DNA from: JANQPX01 sp965222015
GTDB lineage: Bacteria; Pseudomonadota; Alphaproteobacteria; Geminicoccales; Geminicoccaceae
Direction: 5' to 3'
Assembly (NCBI GenBank): GCA_965222015.1
Contig: CBDCTL010000022.1
Span: 186,001-250,000 of the forward strand
DNA: 64,000 nt
This document shows positions 1-8,485 of the stretch, piece after piece. Made by a program: the position numbers and the translations under genes. Every line of letters begins with the position of its first letter. Within the stretch, counting starts at the first letter, position 1. Below the pieces are notes generated by a model. That model was not told the origin of the DNA. It worked only from the letters and a program-made list of their open reading frames with translations, and searched no databases.

Positions 1-1436
1 CCGGCCTTCAGGATGGTTTCCAGCGTGGTGCCTTCCCAGGCGCTCATCCGTATTTTTGTTACGATGAAATCGCCTGTTTTCGGCTCGAGGCCGGCGACCG
101 GAGCACTTCCCCAGGTGTCGCGCACCAGCGCGTTCGCCTCCCAAAGCCCTTTGAACAGAGGTGCGTTCATGGTGACGCCCGGCGCGCCCGGCTCGACCAC
201 GAACCACACATGGATGACCATCACTCCCTTGGCGCGGCACACCTCCGCGAGCCGCGCAATATTGGCGATGTTGTTCTGCTGGCGGCAATGCTCCGGCGAG
301 CCCGACGAGGCAAACGCCCCGCCCTCCATCACCACATCGTTCTGCATATCCTGAATGATCAATGCGGTCCGCATTGGATTCACTTGGAGCGTTGCGCGGC
401 CGGGCGCCGTCCCGCCGTCGGGGCGGCTTGGGTTCGACGCTGGCTCTGCGGTCGTCGCTGCAGACGAGACCTGTGACGCACGCTCCGGCGCAGCCGTAAC
501 CGCCGTCGGCCGCGCCGACCGTGCTGCCATGAAGGGTTCGTTGCGGGGGGCGATTTTGGTCTGGACGGCGTAGAGGGAGTGGGTGGCGCAGACGAAGAGG
601 GTGCGCCAGTCCTCGCCGCCCCAGTGGAGATTGGCGGCGAGCTCGGGGATGGCGACCTTGCCGATATGGCGGCCGTCCGGGGCGTAGACCCAAAGGCCGC
701 CGGGTGCGGTGACCCAGACATTGCCCGAGGCGTCGCATTTCATGCCGTCGGGCACGCCGGGCCTGCGGTCGTTCCTGATGCCTTCGGCGAACAGGCGGCC
801 GCCGGTGAGCGTGCCGTCGGGCCGAACGCGGAAGACGCGGATCAGCGCTTTTTCGGTGTCGTTGATGTAGAGAAGCTGCTCGTCCGGCGAGAAGCAGAGG
901 CCGTTCGGCTGGCCGAAGAGGAAACGGTCGACCACGAGCTCCGGCTCGCCGCCGGCCTGACCGGGCGGCACGCGATAGACGCCCTGAAAGCCGAGGTCGC
1001 GCGGCCGCTCGACGCCGAAGCCGGGCATCCGTCCGTACCAGGGATCGGTGAAGTAGATGCTGCCGTCGGAGCGCGTCACCACGTCGTTCGGGCTGTTGAG
1101 CTCGCGGCCGTCGAAATGGGAGGCGAGGACGGTGCGGCCGTCATCCTGCGAGAAGCGCACCAGGCTGGAGGTGGCGTGCTCGCAGACGATCAGGTTGAGA
1201 TCGGCGTCATAGGTGAGGCCGTTCGCCTTGTTCGAGGGCCGCAGAGTCTCGCGCACGCCGCTTCGCATATCCCAGCGCCGGCGCACGTCGCCGGGCATGT
1301 CCGAGAACAGGAGGTAGTGTTCGGTCGGATGCCAGATCGGCCCCTCGGTGAACTCGAAGCCGGAGCCGAGCTGAACCACCGGCGCGTATTCGTCGATCAG
1401 ATTCCGAAAGGCCGGATCGAGCGCCTGGTGCGCCAT
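1..1436 (-). CDS. SMP-30/gluconolactonase - isochorismatase-family fusion (3' end beyond window)
   Basis: One open frame runs from an ATG at 1436 to the window edge (478 codons) without a stop. Residues 1 to about 300 are an SMP-30/gluconolactonase beta-propeller, with the family signatures FTEGP, NSPNDVV, PNGLCFSPD and PDGMKCDASGNVW supplying the usual Glu/Asn/Asp metal ligands. An Ala/Pro/Thr-rich linker of about 50 residues follows. From Met355 (374) an isochorismatase-type cysteine hydrolase begins, with the DMQND motif (catalytic Asp) and GDFIVTK (catalytic Lys). The catalytic Cys would lie outside the window. The start codon overlaps the upstream lactonase stop (TGATG), so the two genes are probably co-translated. 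I read every codon between 300 and 610 and found the frame intact. A natural bifunctional lactonase/amidase is the simplest reading; two genes merged by loss of a stop is the alternative. Confidence 0.85.
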   Translation of the reverse strand, partial: MAHQALDPAFRNLIDEYAPVVQLGSGFEFTEGPIWHPTEHYLLFSDMPGDVRRRWDMRSGVRETLRPSNKANGLTYDADLNLIVCEHATSSLVRFSQDDGRTVLASHFDGRELNSPNDVVTRSDGSIYFTDPWYGRMPGFGVERPRDLGFQGVYRVPPGQAGGEPELVVDRFLFGQPNGLCFSPDEQLLYINDTEKALIRVFRVRPDGTLTGGRLFAEGIRNDRRPGVPDGMKCDASGNVWVTAPGGLWVYAPDGRHIGKVAIPELAANLHWGGEDWRTLFVCATHSLYAVQTKIAPRNEPFMAARSARPTAVTAAPERASQVSSAATTAEPASNPSRPDGGTAPGRATLQVNPMRTALIIQDMQNDVVMEGGAFASSGSPEHCRQQNNIANIARLAEVCRAKGVMVIHVWFVVEPGAPGVTMNAPLFKGLWEANALVRDTWGSAPVAGLEPKTGDFIVTKIRMSAWEGTTLETILKA

Positions 1437-2284
1437 CAGACCGGGAACCAGTCGCGCTTCGGCACCGACTGGCTGACCGGCCCCGGGATCTGGCTTTCCA
1501 GGCGCCCGACCACCTGCTGGTTTTCGACGAGCGCCGGCTTGTCGTGGATCGGGCAGAGATAGCGGTGGTTGCTCAAGAGCTTCTTGATCGCCGCCTTCTC
1601 CTCGCGCTTCGAGCCCGCATGATTGCCGGTGACGCGCGGCTCCATCCAGCCGACCTCGTAGACCGGCTCGATGATCTGGTCCTGGAAATCGTAGATCACG
1701 TCGCCGCAGATATTGGCGAGGCCGTCCGCGGTTTCGACCACGACGTTCATCGAGCCCTCGGTGTGCGCGTTCGCGGGCTCGCACCACACGCCGGGGCAGA
1801 TTTCCTCGCCGTCGGTCAGCTCCAGGTCGAGAAAGCGAAGGGCGTGCTTCGTGTGCAGGCGTTCGATCAGATGCTGGATGTCCGGCTTCGGATATTGCGG
1901 GTGCATCAGACCGGAGACCGAGCATTCCAGCTCGCGCCGGTTGATCACCGAGGTGGTGTTCATCGGGAAGTGATCGTCCTTGCCTGCGTGATCGATATGC
2001 AGGTGCGTATGCAGGATGTAGCGGATGTCGCCGGGCTTGAGATCGAAGCGCGCGAGCTGGTTCTCGATCATGTTTTCATGGAACTGCAGCCCGCGCATGC
2101 CGAGGCTTTCCATGATCGCGTTGTCGCGATAGCCGGTGTCCACCAGGATCGGCCAGGGCCCGCCCAGGATCAGATAGCCATAGGTCGGAACCCGCCGCGT
2201 CCGTCCGCAATTGTGGCCGAGCACGAGAAAACTGTTCTCGAGCTCGATGTCCCCGTAGTCGAGGATCTTGATCTCCAGCGCCAT
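1436..2284 (-). CDS. MBL-fold N-acyl homoserine lactonase-family hydrolase
   Basis: This 282-residue protein is a metallo-beta-lactamase-fold hydrolase of the AHL-lactonase (AiiA/AttM-like) group. The zinc motif HxHxDH is at residues 94-99 (HLHIDH). Further ligands fit NAHTEG, CGDVIYD and PIHDK. The length matches the family (about 250-280). The start at 2284 has a good ribosome site (GGAGGAAT) about 8 bases upstream. It overlaps the SMP-30 fusion by one base. Pairing two lactone-opening folds suggests a catabolic lactone substrate as readily as quorum quenching; the substrate cannot be told from sequence. The upstream 640 bases are non-coding, so its promoter should lie there. Confidence 0.88.
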   Translation of the reverse strand: MALEIKILDYGDIELENSFLVLGHNCGRTRRVPTYGYLILGGPWPILVDTGYRDNAIMESLGMRGLQFHENMIENQLARFDLKPGDIRYILHTHLHIDHAGKDDHFPMNTTSVINRRELECSVSGLMHPQYPKPDIQHLIERLHTKHALRFLDLELTDGEEICPGVWCEPANAHTEGSMNVVVETADGLANICGDVIYDFQDQIIEPVYEVGWMEPRVTGNHAGSKREEKAAIKKLLSNHRYLCPIHDKPALVENQQVVGRLESQIPGPVSQSVPKRDWFPV

Positions 2285-2416
2285 TTTTTCGATTCCTCCC
2301 TCTTTATTTCCGGTCCTTCAGGCCTGCATAGCATTTTCTGGCGAGCGATCTGTCCGAGAACCTTCGCCGCACCGGAGACGCCGATGACGATCTTTTCGCC
2401 CCCGCGTTAAGCTTTC

Positions 2417-2835
2417 CTCAACCTTCATGCGGCATGGTCCTTCATGGTCCATGGGATCCTGGGAGTCCGTGCCGTGCCTTGTTCTCTGCCGGGCGAGCGG
2501 ATTCGCAGGATCCCATGGACCAGCAAAGTCGTTGCATGATGGCATCAAGAGCTTGCTCTTTCGTTACCAATGCGGTGCCAAACACAGTGATGGTCAAGAC
2601 CGCTCGATGCATCGTCAGCGCGCCGTCCGGCAGAACGCGATCACCACATTTGCCCACCGAAGTCGCAACGTTCGCATTTTCACTCGCCCGTTAAGCCCTT
2701 GTTTACGTCCGCGCGCCAAGCTCATGTTCTGGTCCATGGGATCCTGGGAATCCGTGCCGGGCCGTGTTCTCCTTCGAGCACGCGGATTCCCAGGGTCGCA
2801 TGGACCATGAAGGATCGTGCCGCATGAAGGTTAAG
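2417..2835. repeat. Composite inverted-repeat element (two hairpins around a core)
   Basis: The outer arms 2417-2469 and 2783-2835 are inverted copies of about 53 bases with only a handful of mismatches. Each arm is also half of its own hairpin. 2445-2469 pairs with 2498-2522 (23 of 25 positions), and 2730-2754 pairs with 2783-2807 (23 of 25). The shared arm reads TGGTCCATGGGATCCTGG and continues. The roughly 200 bases between the hairpins include a second repeat family. There is no transposase and no clear target-site duplication, so this looks like a REP/MITE-type non-autonomous element. The mobility is inference. Confidence 0.75.
2566..2658 (-). repeat. Dispersed core repeat, copy 1
   Basis: Read on the minus strand, these roughly 93 bases match 19730-19820 on the plus strand at about three positions in four. 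Both copies can be translated to a related peptide (GKCGDRVLP, then ITVFG). In this copy it sits between the two hairpins of the composite element. It could be a decayed gene fragment or a structured non-coding repeat. Confidence 0.6.
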
Positions 2836-2923
2836 TTTTCGTTTCCCCGCCTTGATCGAAAGCGCGCGGCCGTTGGCTGGTCGTGCCGGGCGCGGTCTTG
2901 TCGGGTGATCGCCCATTCCTTTG

Positions 2924-3820
2924 TCAAAGCCGATAGATCCGCGTCGCCGTGCCGCTGAAGATCGCCGCCTGTTCGGCTTCGTTCATCGCCACCGTCGCCC
3001 GGCGATAGGCGCCGATCAGATCGGGGTAGCGGCACCACAGCTTTTCGATCGGAAAGTTCGAGCCGAACAGGCAGCGCCTGACGCCGAAGCAGGCGACCGC
3101 CTGCAAGGTGATGTCTTGAATGTGCTCGTGGTCGTTCCTGTGGATGAAGGTGCCGAGACCGGAGAGCTTGCAGACGACGTTCGGCTGGTCGGCGAGGCGC
3201 TGCATACCGTCCTGCCAGCGGGCGCGGCCCGCCTCGGTGACATCCTCCAGCATGCCGGCGTGCTGCAGGACGAAGGTGACGTCGGGACAGGCGCTCGCGA
3301 GGTCGGCGGCCGACTGCATCTGCGGCGCGAAGACCTGCAGCTCGAAGCACCAGTCATAGTCTGCGAGCTTGGCGATGTTCTTTCGCAGAGTCGGATTGGC
3401 GGGCAGGTCAGGCGACGACGCGAAGCGATACTGCTCGTTTTCGTGCCAGTGCAACTGCTGACGAATACCGCGCATCAGGGGGTATTTTTGCAGCTTGGCG
3501 AGATCCGGTCCGATGTCCTCCTGCAGAAAATCCGCATAGCCGACGATCGCGTGCGGCCAGCCTGATCGATCGGCCGTCGCCTGCACCCAGGCGACTTCAT
3601 TCTCGAACCAGCCGGGACGCCAGTTGGCCTGCACATAGACGGACTTTTCGACGCCGGTTTCTGCAATGTCCCCGAGAAACTCCTCGATCGGATAGTCCCT
3701 TCTGATCGCCTCATAGGCGCCGAAGATGCGCGGCTGCATCGGCCCCGTCAGCCAGGGCAGATCCGCCTGCCGCCAGATGTGATGATGGGCGTCGACCACG
3801 GACACGGAGGCCGTGCTCAT
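2924..3820 (-). CDS. Amidohydrolase family protein (COG3618-type TIM barrel)
   Basis: This 298-residue metal-dependent hydrolase belongs to the amidohydrolase-2 / L-fuconolactonase-like group. The N-terminal metal motif is AHHHIW (His12 and His14). A conserved LQHAG lies near the middle, and near the C-terminus FGSNFP occupies the place where many relatives have FGSDxP. The substrate is probably a lactone or cyclic acid. The start at 3820 overlaps the stop of the CoxE-like gene (ATGA), so it is translationally coupled as the last gene of the long minus-strand operon. It may hydrolyse the product of the upstream molybdenum hydroxylase; that is inference from position. Confidence 0.85.
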   Translation of the reverse strand: MSTASVSVVDAHHHIWRQADLPWLTGPMQPRIFGAYEAIRRDYPIEEFLGDIAETGVEKSVYVQANWRPGWFENEVAWVQATADRSGWPHAIVGYADFLQEDIGPDLAKLQKYPLMRGIRQQLHWHENEQYRFASSPDLPANPTLRKNIAKLADYDWCFELQVFAPQMQSAADLASACPDVTFVLQHAGMLEDVTEAGRARWQDGMQRLADQPNVVCKLSGLGTFIHRNDHEHIQDITLQAVACFGVRRCLFGSNFPIEKLWCRYPDLIGAYRRATVAMNEAEQAAIFSGTATRIYRL

Positions 3821-4929
3821 GACAATTCCCTATTGGATATGGTCAAGAGTCGCCGGGTCACCGCCTCGACCGAACTTCCGTCCCCCAAGTGATCGACACG
3901 AGGAAGGATGGACTGCAGCGCCGCCGTTCGCGGCTCGAAGTCGACGCTGCCGGCGTCCGGTGTTAGCCATTCGAGGCGCCAGGCGAGGCGGGCTATTTTT
4001 TGCACCGCGTCGGTCATGGCGTGATGATCGCCACGCTCCAGGCCATCGGACAGAACCACCACCAGCGCACCACGGGCAAAACCGGCAAAGCGCGGCACGG
4101 CGAGAAAAGCCTGCAGCGCGTCGCCAATGCGCGTGCCGCCGTCCCAGTCCGACACCATGGTGGATGCGAGGGCCAGCGCCTGGTCCCGCTGGCGCCTTCG
4201 GATCGCCGACGTGACGCGGGTGAGCCGCGTGCCGAGGGTGAACACCTCCAGCCGCTCGGCGGCGCGCCCGAGGCTGTGGGCCAGTCGCAAAAATCCGTCG
4301 GTCGCCGTCTTCATCGAACCGGAAACATCGATCAGGAGAAGGATGCGGCGCTGGGCGAGCTTTCGACGCATCTTCGGCAGATGCAGCACCTCGCCATCGA
4401 AGCGGGTCGCCTCGCGCAGCGCCTGGCGGAGGTTCCAGTGATCACCGCGGCGCGATGCCCTGCGCCGGTAGGTGCTGCGCTTCGGCAAGGCAGCCGGCGC
4501 CGCACGCCTGAACCGGCGAAGTGCATCGGCCTCGCTCGCGGCAGCGAACTGCCGAACGTTCAGATGCTCGCCTGCAGCCGCCTGTTGCCCGCTTTCGTGG
4601 AGCTCGTCGGCTTCAGGCTCGATCGGGCTGTCGCCGTCGTCTTGAACGCGAAGCTCCTCGTCCTCGTCATCGCCGAAGGCAGGCGCCACCAGGGTCTGGC
4701 CGTAGAAGAAGGCGCGAAACAGCGCGTCGAACTCGGGCAGGCGCTCCGGCTGTGGACCGAGCATCGCGCGAGAAGCCCGGTAGATGTCGTCCATGTCATC
4801 AGGGCCGAGCAGGCCGACAGCCTCGATGAAGCCCATGGTCTGCTCAGGCGCGATCGCGAAGCCATGGGCGCGCAGCAGCACGGAAAACTCGATAAACGGT
4901 CGCACAGCCTGGGGCAGGGGAGCGATCAT
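3817..4929 (-). CDS. CoxE-like VWA-domain protein
   Basis: This 370-residue protein carries a von Willebrand A domain of the CoxE family. The MIDAS motif DVSGS is at residues 201-205 and the later metal residues fit SDWDGGTRIG. An N-terminal helical domain and an acidic linker (residues about 87-115) precede it. In CO-dehydrogenase-type clusters CoxE works with the MoxR-like ATPase CoxD to mature the molybdenum cofactor of the hydroxylase. Here the pair overlap by four bases (start at 4929 inside the end of the ATPase) and lie directly downstream of the hydroxylase genes, which supports a maturation role. Confidence 0.88.
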   Translation of the reverse strand: MIAPLPQAVRPFIEFSVLLRAHGFAIAPEQTMGFIEAVGLLGPDDMDDIYRASRAMLGPQPERLPEFDALFRAFFYGQTLVAPAFGDDEDEELRVQDDGDSPIEPEADELHESGQQAAAGEHLNVRQFAAASEADALRRFRRAAPAALPKRSTYRRRASRRGDHWNLRQALREATRFDGEVLHLPKMRRKLAQRRILLLIDVSGSMKTATDGFLRLAHSLGRAAERLEVFTLGTRLTRVTSAIRRRQRDQALALASTMVSDWDGGTRIGDALQAFLAVPRFAGFARGALVVVLSDGLERGDHHAMTDAVQKIARLAWRLEWLTPDAGSVDFEPRTAALQSILPRVDHLGDGSSVEAVTRRLLTISNRELS

Positions 4930-5807
4930 GCGGCAACACCTCCGATGATCGCCTCGATGCGATCGCCCAGGAAAGCGAGGTCATCCTGGTCCTTGAGAGC
5001 GACGCCGATGGAACGTCGGAACGCCGCCGGCCAGGGAACGCCCTGGCTGTTCAGCAGCGTCGCCGCCTCCGCCCACTCCACCGTCTCGGCGACCCCCGGA
5101 GGCTTGGCGAGGGCCTCGGCGCGAAGCTCGCCCACGGCAGCGACGACGGCATGCGCGGTCGCCTCGGCGACCGAGCTCGCGCGCATCATCACGATCTGCG
5201 CTTCCCGCGCGGCGTCGGGATAGTCGATCCAGTGGTAGACGCAGCGACGTCGAAGCGCCTCGTGCAGTTCTCGCGTGCGATTGGATGTCAGAACCACGAC
5301 CGGATGTTCGTGCGCCCGGATCGTGCCGCGCTCCGGGATCGAGATCTGAAAGTCCGACAGAAACTCCAGCAGCAGCGCTTCGAACTCGTGATCGGAACGG
5401 TCGATCTCGTCGATCAGGAGCAGCGTGCTCTCCGGTTTCTGCAGCGTTTCGAGCATGGGCCGGGCGATCAGAAAATCGTCGCGGTAGATGTTGACGTACT
5501 CGTCGCCGGCCTGGCGGATCGCGAGCATCTGGCGCGGATAATTCCACTCGTAAAGCGCCGCTGCCGCATCGATGCCCTCATAGCACTGCAGCCGCACCAG
5601 CTTTCTCGCGAGCACCGCCGAGATCGCCTTCGCCGCCTCGGTCTTGCCGACGCCAGGCGCCCCTTCGAGCAGCAGCGGCTTGCCGAGCGCGAGTGCCAGA
5701 TAAGCCGCCGTCGCCAGGCCTTCATCGGGCAGATAGAGTGCTGAGCCCAAAGCCTGGGCCAGCGTCTCCGGGCTGTCGATGCCGGCGATGGTGGAGCGGA
5801 CGGGCAT
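4926..5807 (-). CDS. MoxR-family AAA+ ATPase (CoxD-like)
   Basis: This is a 293-residue MoxR-type AAA+ ATPase. Walker A is GAPGVGKT (residues 49-56), Walker B is LLIDEID (130-136), and sensor 1 is VVLTSNRTRE. In cox-type operons CoxD assists insertion or sulfuration of the Mo cofactor in the apo-hydroxylase, together with CoxE. The gene starts three bases after the stop of the large-subunit C-terminal ORF and its end overlaps the CoxE-like gene. This tight packing argues for a dedicated chaperone of the adjacent molybdenum enzyme. Confidence 0.9.
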   Translation of the reverse strand: MPVRSTIAGIDSPETLAQALGSALYLPDEGLATAAYLALALGKPLLLEGAPGVGKTEAAKAISAVLARKLVRLQCYEGIDAAAALYEWNYPRQMLAIRQAGDEYVNIYRDDFLIARPMLETLQKPESTLLLIDEIDRSDHEFEALLLEFLSDFQISIPERGTIRAHEHPVVVLTSNRTRELHEALRRRCVYHWIDYPDAAREAQIVMMRASSVAEATAHAVVAAVGELRAEALAKPPGVAETVEWAEAATLLNSQGVPWPAAFRRSIGVALKDQDDLAFLGDRIEAIIGGVAA

Positions 5808-5810
5808 ACG

Positions 5811-6833
5811 CTACCGTCGCGCCTGGGGCTGTGCCCCACCTTGAGCCTTGATCGCCCGCAGCACCTTCTCCGGCGTGATCGGCAATTCGTCGATGCGCAC
5901 GCCGACCGCGTTGAAGACCGCATTCGCGACCGCGGGCAGCACCGGATTGGCGCACATCTCGCCCGGCCCCTTGCCGCCGAACGGCCCATCCGGCGCCGGC
6001 CGTTCCAGCACCGCGATGTCATGCGGGCAGATGTCACCCGGCCCGGGCATCAGATAGTCGTTGAAATCGATCGGCCCGTGCGACCGGTCGGGATAATAGG
6101 GCTCCGTGGTCTCGTAGAGGGCGTGGCTCATGCCCATCCAGGCGCCGCCGGTGAGCTGCTGCTCCACCAGCTTGGGATTGAGCGCGCGGCCGACCTCGTA
6201 GGCGCTGTCCATCTTGATCATCGTGACCTCGCCGGTCTCGTCGTCGACCTCGACCTCGGCGATCAGGCAGGCATGGGCGTAGCAGGAGACCGGCGTCATC
6301 TCCCCGGTCTCGGGATCGACGTCGGAGAGCGGGATCAGAAAAATGCCGCGCCCGGCGATAGTCTTGCCCTGCTTGAACTGCGCCGCGATCGCCACGTCCC
6401 GCGTCGAGATCGAACGATGCGGAGCCCCCTTCACATGGATATTACCCTTGCCGTCGGTCTCCAAATCGTCGGCATTGACCTCCAGCTCCTCGGCCGCCGC
6501 CTCCATCATCACGCCGCGCGCTTCCTCGGCTGCCGCGATCACCGCATTGCCGACGCGATGCGTGCCGCGCGAGGCGAAGCTGCCCATGCAATGCGGCCCG
6601 GTATCGCTGTCCGCCGTGTCGACATAGACATCCTCGACCGGCACCCCCAGCGTCTCCGCCGCGATCTGCCGCGTCACCGACTTCATGCCCTGACCGAGGT
6701 CGATCGAGGATAGCGCGACGGTGAACTTGCCGGTCGGATTCGAATGCACCAGCGCCTGGCTCGGATCGCCCCCGAGGTTCATGCCGATCGGATAGTTGAT
6801 CGTCGCCACCCCGCGCCCGCGATGTTTCGCCAT
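5811..6833 (-). CDS. Molybdenum hydroxylase large subunit, C-terminal part (MoCo-binding domain 2)
   Basis: These 340 residues match the C-terminal half of xanthine-dehydrogenase-family large subunits. Markers are SSIDLGQGM, CMGSFASRGTHR and FGGKGPGE, where Glu292 corresponds to the catalytic base. It cannot work without the N-terminal half encoded upstream. Its ATG overlaps the upstream TGA (TGATG), which allows translational coupling. The same frame stays open upstream of this ATG, reading TWRQPFFFTFRDAEAL, back to a TGA at about 6914-6916. That suggests the halves were once continuous and are now separated by a stop and a frameshift. It could be a naturally two-part subunit, a decaying gene, or a sequencing error. 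Confidence 0.85.
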   Translation of the reverse strand: MAKHRGRGVATINYPIGMNLGGDPSQALVHSNPTGKFTVALSSIDLGQGMKSVTRQIAAETLGVPVEDVYVDTADSDTGPHCMGSFASRGTHRVGNAVIAAAEEARGVMMEAAAEELEVNADDLETDGKGNIHVKGAPHRSISTRDVAIAAQFKQGKTIAGRGIFLIPLSDVDPETGEMTPVSCYAHACLIAEVEVDDETGEVTMIKMDSAYEVGRALNPKLVEQQLTGGAWMGMSHALYETTEPYYPDRSHGPIDFNDYLMPGPGDICPHDIAVLERPAPDGPFGGKGPGEMCANPVLPAVANAVFNAVGVRIDELPITPEKVLRAIKAQGGAQPQARR

Positions 6834-8482
6834 CAGCGCCTCCGCGTCCCTGAAAGTGAAGAAAAACGGCTGACGCCAGGTCGGCGCGACGTGCGCCCCC
6901 GTAGGCTTGGCGTCTCAGGCGGCTGATCGGTTTGCGGACTCGTTGTCGGCGGTGGTGATTGTCGTGATGATGGTGGGGCGCTTGGCCTTGGAGCCGGCGG
7001 CGTTGGCGGGAGCTGTCGCGGTTGCGGTGTTGCTGCCAGCGGCGAACGTGCGGGTACGGGCGCCGTCGGCCTCGGCGTCGACGGCGTGGCGAGGACCTCG
7101 GCGCCAAGTCGACCATCATCACGGTGCGATGTCATGCGCTTGAACTCGTCGCGGATCGGCCAGCCTGCCTTTTCTGCCGCGACCTGCGCGCACTCGATCA
7201 GCGCGCAGTTGTGAGCCTCGCGCCTGTGCGCCTTCATGTCGCCGTCGCGATAGGCGTTGAGGATCCTGAATTCGATGGGATCCATGCCGATCAAGCTGGC
7301 CAGTTTATCCATCTGGCATTCGAGCGCGAAGTCGACGCCGGTGACACCGAAGCCGCGCATCGCGGTCGCGGGCGTACGGTTGGTGAACACGCAATAGACG
7401 TCCGAGGAGACGTTCGGGATCGTATAGGGGCCGGGGATGTGCGCGGTGCATTTGACCACGGCGTAGCTGGAAAGCCGGGTGTAGGCGCCAGCGTCGAAAT
7501 AGCCGGTGAGCTGACGGGCGACGATGCGGCCGTCCTTCATCACCCCGTCCTTGATGAACCAGCGTTCCGCGCCGCGCGGCGGGCCGTACTGCATCTCTTC
7601 TTTTCGATCGAAGGCGTAGCGCACCGGTTTGCCGGTGAGCATCGCGCCGAGAATGGCGAGCGGTTCGCACAAGCTGTCGACCTTGCCGCCGAACCCGCCG
7701 CCGACCGTGCCGCCGATGAAATGCAGACGGTTGGACGGGACGTCCAGAATTTTCGCGGCGGTATCGAGCGAGAAGAAAAGCGCCTGGGTCGAGGTGTGGA
7801 CGACGAAGCGATCGTTGGTCTCGGGTGCGGCGATCGCACCGTTGGTCTCGGTCGGCGCGTGCTCGATCGGCGACATCTGGTAGCGTTCCTCGAGCACGTG
7901 ATCCGCCTCGCGAAAACCCTGCTCGACATCGCCGAAACGAAGCTGCTGGCGGTTATAGCTTTCGTGATAGGTGAAGGTGTTCTCTGGATAGGTCGGGTTG
8001 ACCGGCATCGCGCCCGGTTTGATCGCGTCCTCGACGTCGAGAATGTGCGGCAGGACCTCGTAGTCCACGCGGATCGACGCCAACGCCGCGCGCGCCTCGC
8101 GTTCGCTGTCGGCGATCACCGCGACGATCGGCTCGCCGACATAGCGCACCTCGCTCTCCGCAAGGGACGGCTCGTCGTCCTTGCCGAACTGCAGCAGGCT
8201 CAAGAGCGTGTTCAGGTTGACCGGCACGTCCGCCGCACGGATGATCCGCCTGACACCGGGCGCGCGTTCGGCGGCCGATATATCGATCGAACGGATGCGC
8301 GCATGGTGATGAGGACTGCGCAGGCATTTCAGATGCAGCATGCCTTCGAAGGCGTGGTCGTCGAAATAGCGCGTGCGCCCGGTTACGTGGCCGAGCATGT
8401 CCTGACGTTGGGTCGGCTGGCCGATCTCGTTCAGATCGTCGTCGCGCTCGTCGGCAAACAGATCTTTTCGGAACTCCAGCAT
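6833..8482 (-). CDS. Molybdenum hydroxylase large subunit, N-terminal part with proline-rich tail
   Basis: Residues 1-465 of this 549-residue ORF are the hammerhead domain and MoCo-binding domain 1 of the xanthine dehydrogenase/CoxL superfamily. The cofactor motif GGGFGGK is at 261-267 and AMRGFGV at 374-380. The latter is neither the form I CO dehydrogenase loop (AYxCSFR) nor the form II loop (AYRGAGR), so this is not a canonical CO dehydrogenase. Residues 466-549 are a Pro/Ser/Thr-rich tail with an unusually high share of A/T-ending codons. A neighbouring frame over the same bases has the codon pattern of the rest of the window, so the tail may be a frameshift product. The gene starts three bases after the 2Fe-2S subunit stop. 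Confidence 0.85.
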   Translation of the reverse strand: MLEFRKDLFADERDDDLNEIGQPTQRQDMLGHVTGRTRYFDDHAFEGMLHLKCLRSPHHHARIRSIDISAAERAPGVRRIIRAADVPVNLNTLLSLLQFGKDDEPSLAESEVRYVGEPIVAVIADSEREARAALASIRVDYEVLPHILDVEDAIKPGAMPVNPTYPENTFTYHESYNRQQLRFGDVEQGFREADHVLEERYQMSPIEHAPTETNGAIAAPETNDRFVVHTSTQALFFSLDTAAKILDVPSNRLHFIGGTVGGGFGGKVDSLCEPLAILGAMLTGKPVRYAFDRKEEMQYGPPRGAERWFIKDGVMKDGRIVARQLTGYFDAGAYTRLSSYAVVKCTAHIPGPYTIPNVSSDVYCVFTNRTPATAMRGFGVTGVDFALECQMDKLASLIGMDPIEFRILNAYRDGDMKAHRREAHNCALIECAQVAAEKAGWPIRDEFKRMTSHRDDGRLGAEVLATPSTPRPTAPVPARSPLAATPQPRQLPPTPPAPRPSAPPSSRQSPPPTTSPQTDQPPETPSLRGRTSRRPGVSRFSSLSGTRRR

Positions 8483-8485
8483 TTT

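Larger units (their letters stand above)
2285..2923. other. Non-coding island with nested inverted repeats
   Basis: No credible gene lies here; the short ORFs read through palindromes. The stretch holds two long hairpins (2445-2522 and 2730-2807) in opposite orientation, a core repeat (2566-2658) that recurs at about 19730-19820, and the upstream region of the lactonase gene. The 3' end of the amidohydrolase adjoins at 2924. Confidence 0.7.

Noticed and set aside
2442..2657. 71-codon minus-strand gene across hairpin 1 and the core repeat
   Set aside because: More than a third of it translates one hairpin, and no ribosome site is evident. I kept the core as a repeat and raised possible coding history only as a finding.
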